From the NCBI GenBank assembly GCA_021810725.1, contig JAJZIE010000091.1, forward strand, positions 1-8,947: a stretch of 8,947 nt of DNA, written 5' to 3'. This document shows, piece by piece, positions 7,319 to 8,947 of the stretch (its first letter is position 1; every line of letters starts with the position of its first letter). Made by a program: the position numbers and the translations under genes. The stretch is from Bacillota bacterium (GTDB lineage Bacteria; Bacillota; Sulfobacillia; JAJZYS01; JAJYTV01). The notes under the pieces were generated by a model. It was not told the origin of the DNA, did not search any database, and saw only the letters and a program-made list of their open reading frames with translations.

Positions 7319-8553
7319 TGCGCGCGCTCGTGCTTGGCAAGGGTGGCCGTGAACACGCCCTCTGCTGGTCGCTCGCGGCAGGCGGCGCGGACGTCTACGC
7401 GCTGCCGGGCAGCGACGGCATCGCCACGGTCGCGGAGCCTGTCGCCGGCGACCCGCTGCAGACGAGCCAGGTACTCGACGCGGTGCGCCGCCTCGAGATC
7501 GACCTCGTCGTGCCGGGGCCGGAGGAACCGCTCGTGCGCGGTATCGCGGAGGACCTCAGGGCGCAGGGCGTCGCGGTCTTCGGACCGGACCGCCAGGGCG
7601 CGCAGATCGAGGCGAGCAAGGCCTACGCCAAGACGCTGATGCGCGCGGCCGGCATCCCGACCGCCGCCGCGTCGCTCTGCCAGGACTTCGGCGCCGTGGA
7701 GCAGACGCTCGCCGTGCATCCCGATCGCACCGTCGTCAAGGCGGACGGTCTCGCCGCGGGCAAGGGGGTCATCGTCGCGGAGGACGCCGCCGGGGCCCGC
7801 CGCGCCGCGCGGCGGCTGCTCGGGCCGTACAAGAGCGTCCTGCTCGAGGAACGGCTCGAGGGGCCGGAAGTGTCGCTCATCGCGATCTGCGACGGCCGCG
7901 ACTACCGCCTGCTGCCGTTCGCGCGGGACCATAAGCGGTTGCAAAGCGGAGACCTTGGTCCGAACACGGGCGGCATGGGCGCGTTCGCGCCTGTCACGGG
8001 TACGCCCGTCAGCGCGGAGGAGTGCGCCGAGCGCACCATCGCACCGCTGCTGACGCTTCTCGCCGACCGCGGCACTCCGTACCGCGGCGCTCTCTATGCG
8101 GGACTGATCCTGACCGAGCGCGGGCCGATGGTGCTCGAGTACAACGTACGCTTCGGCGATCCGGAAACGCAGGTGCTGATGCCGGCTATCACCGGATCCA
8201 TCCTGCCCTGGCTCCAGGGAGCCGCCGACGGGCGCCTGCCAGTGGAGCAGCCACAGCTGCGTCGTCACGCGCTTGGCGTCGTGTTCGCTGCGCGCGGCTA
8301 TCCGGAAGAGCCCGCGACAGGCGACCAGATCGCGGGCATCGAGGCGGCCGAGGCGGGCGGCGCGCTCGTCTTTCACGCGGGCACGCGCAAGGCGGGAGAC
8401 CGCTGGACGGTCGCCGGCGGGCGCGTCCTGTGCGTCGTCGGCGTCGGCGCCGATAGCGGGGAAGCGCGCCGTGCCGCCTACGCGGGCGCGGGCGCGGTCA
8501 CGTTCCCGGGGGCGCAGTGGCGCGACGACATCGGTGGCGCGCCGGGACGCTAG
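7318..8553 (+). CDS. purD: Phosphoribosylamine-glycine ligase PurD (GAR synthetase)
   Basis: PurD joins glycine to phosphoribosylamine with ATP, giving GAR, the second pathway step. It is an ATP-grasp enzyme of 411 residues, slightly shorter than the usual 420-430. Visible motifs are the N-terminal LGKGGREHAL, VPGPEEPLVRG, the ATP-grasp segment KADGLAAGKGVIVA at 141-154, DHKR followed by GPNTGGMG at 214-221, LEYNVRFGDPETQ with Glu274 and FGDPETQ at 279-285 (metal and ATP site), then the C-terminal GRVLCVVGVG and WRDDIG. The shorter length comes at least partly from a compact loop around LLGPYKSVLLEE and a shorter C-terminal segment, by comparison with the E. coli sequence as I recall it. ATG 7318 overlaps the purH stop. 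There is no recognisable Shine-Dalgarno upstream, so translation probably depends on ribosomes finishing purH. It ends in TAG and is the last gene of the purine cluster here. Confidence 0.96.
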   Translation: MRALVLGKGGREHALCWSLAAGGADVYALPGSDGIATVAEPVAGDPLQTSQVLDAVRRLEIDLVVPGPEEPLVRGIAEDLRAQGVAVFGPDRQGAQIEASKAYAKTLMRAAGIPTAAASLCQDFGAVEQTLAVHPDRTVVKADGLAAGKGVIVAEDAAGARRAARRLLGPYKSVLLEERLEGPEVSLIAICDGRDYRLLPFARDHKRLQSGDLGPNTGGMGAFAPVTGTPVSAEECAERTIAPLLTLLADRGTPYRGALYAGLILTERGPMVLEYNVRFGDPETQVLMPAITGSILPWLQGAADGRLPVEQPQLRRHALGVVFAARGYPEEPATGDQIAGIEAAEAGGALVFHAGTRKAGDRWTVAGGRVLCVVGVGADSGEARRAAYAGAGAVTFPGAQWRDDIGGAPGR

Positions 8554-8616
8554 CCACGCCCGCGCGCGATTGGGACCTGCGGCCGAAAACCTTTCGCGTG
8601 CGCCGAACCGATGTCT

Positions 8617-8631
8617 CCCAACAGCCTTGGG
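8617..8631. repeat. Short inverted repeat (5-bp stem) upstream of the 7-bp one
   Basis: CCCAA (8617-8621) and TTGGG (8627-8631) are perfect reverse complements with a five-base loop, seven bases before the larger inverted repeat. A second TTGGG at 8570-8574 could pair with the same CCCAA instead. Five-base matches are common by chance, so the functional meaning is uncertain. Confidence 0.3.
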
Positions 8632-8638
8632 CACTCTA

Positions 8639-8658
8639 GCCCTGAACGCTATCAGGGC
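8639..8658. repeat. Perfect inverted repeat (7-bp stem) between purD and the lipoprotein gene
   Basis: GCCCTGA (8639-8645) and TCAGGGC (8652-8658) are exact reverse complements around a six-base loop. No T-run follows, so it is not a classical intrinsic terminator. It ends 14 bases before the lipoprotein ATG and touches that gene's ribosome site, so it could be an RNA hairpin affecting translation, a protein operator, or chance in GC-rich DNA. Confidence 0.5.
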
Positions 8659-8672
8659 AGGGTGGTGGCATC

Positions 8673-8947
8673 ATGCGAAGGCTGGTTCCTCTGGTGGCCC
8701 TCACGCTGCTGCTCGGCGGCTGCACGTTGCACGTCGGCAGCTCTGAGCCGTCGCCGATGGGCGGTTCCGCGACAGGCATCGTTTCGGGAGAGAAGAGCAC
8801 GACAGGGGCGGGATCAAGCCAAGGCACGCAGAGCGGGTCCTCCTCCGGCGGTTCGTCCGACATGTCGTCGGGCGGCGGCTCTTCGTCCTCGTCAGGCGGT
8901 GGCGGTTCGTCGTCCGGCGGTGGAGGCTCCTCGGGCGGCGGCGGTGG
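8673..8947 (+). CDS. Putative lipoprotein with long Gly/Ser-rich linker (3' partial)
   Basis: The first 91 codons of a gene of unknown function are visible before the right edge. The product begins with two arginines and a hydrophobic stretch ending in LLLGGC, a lipobox with Cys17. It should therefore be processed by signal peptidase II and anchored by lipid on the outer side of the cytoplasmic membrane (or in an outer membrane if the host has one). After the cysteine there are about 36 polar residues, then from residue 54 to 91 every residue is Gly or Ser except Asp63-Met64. Gly4 blocks at 75-78, 82-85 and 88-91 are separated by SSS and SS. This looks like a flexible tether to a domain beyond the window. 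Two in-frame stops (8637 and 8643) just upstream fix ATG 8673 as the only start, with a G-rich AGGGTGG ribosome site at 8659-8665. Function and end cannot be given, and no link to purine metabolism is implied. Confidence 0.8.
   Translation, partial: MRRLVPLVALTLLLGGCTLHVGSSEPSPMGGSATGIVSGEKSTTGAGSSQGTQSGSSSGGSSDMSSGGGSSSSSGGGGSSSGGGGSSGGGG
8889..8945 (+). repeat. Imperfect tandem repeat coding Ser-Ser-Gly4 units
   Basis: Three six-codon units read Ser-Ser-Gly-Gly-Gly-Gly at 8889-8906, 8910-8927 and 8928-8945, with one extra Ser codon between the first two. The units differ at synonymous third positions (Ser tcg, tcc, tca; Gly ggc, ggt, gga). The array may continue beyond the window. Confidence 0.7.

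Noticed and set aside
8584..8596. Small stem CGAAA/TTTCG with a three-base loop after purD
   Set aside because: Five weak pairs and no T-run; not convincing as a terminator.
7285..8634. 449-codon minus-strand open frame opposite purD and the gap
   Set aside because: Most of it is the complement of conserved PurD motifs; no domain or convincing start site is seen.
8627..8655. Possible sigma-70 type promoter: TTGGGC (8627-8632), 17-base spacer, TATCAG (8650-8655) before the lipoprotein gene
   Set aside because: Only 3 of 6 and 4 of 6 matches to consensus, and both elements overlap the inverted repeats; too weak to annotate without transcript data.

Overview
The window is a stretch of de novo purine (IMP) biosynthesis genes, all on the + strand and packed end to end: purQ (5' end cut off by the window edge), purL, purF, purM, purN, purH and purD. 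After a 119-base gap comes the start of an unrelated-looking lipoprotein gene that runs off the right edge. Every base from 1 to 8553 is coding except a 14-base gap between purF and purM and at most two bases between purN and purH.

Kind of organism: base composition is very GC-rich (about 70% by eye, with strong G/C third positions). The gene order Q-L-F-M-N-H-D is the one known from the Bacillus subtilis pur operon. PurL is the short, multi-subunit type that works with separate PurQ and PurS. PurF carries a propeptide and the four iron-sulfur cysteines of the B. subtilis enzyme, and PurN has B. subtilis-like sequence around its active site. Together these suggest a high-GC, deep-branching member of the Bacillota or a relative (Limnochordia, Symbiobacterium or Thermaerobacter-like lineages are candidates), but no taxonomic marker is present and this remains an inference. 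purS and probably purC would be expected just left of the window.

How the genes work together: PurF makes phosphoribosylamine from PRPP and glutamine. PurD adds glycine. PurN formylates GAR with 10-formyl-THF. PurQ and PurL (with PurS) convert FGAR to FGAM using glutamine. PurM closes the imidazole ring to AIR. PurH performs the last two steps to IMP. The PurK/PurE, PurC and PurB steps are not encoded here. Stop and start codons overlap (TGATG or ATGA) at purQ/purL, purL/purF, purM/purN and purH/purD, and possibly at purN/purH, which points to one transcript with translational coupling. Shine-Dalgarno sequences precede the internal starts, with purD as the exception.

The 3' end (8554-8947) is the least ordinary part. 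It holds a short gap with two adjacent small inverted repeats, then a gene whose product starts with a lipoprotein signal peptide (lipobox Cys17) and enters a long, nearly pure Gly/Ser tract before the window ends. I found no sign of mobile elements, CRISPR, RNA genes or a previously undescribed multi-gene system; the purine genes look ordinary and intact.
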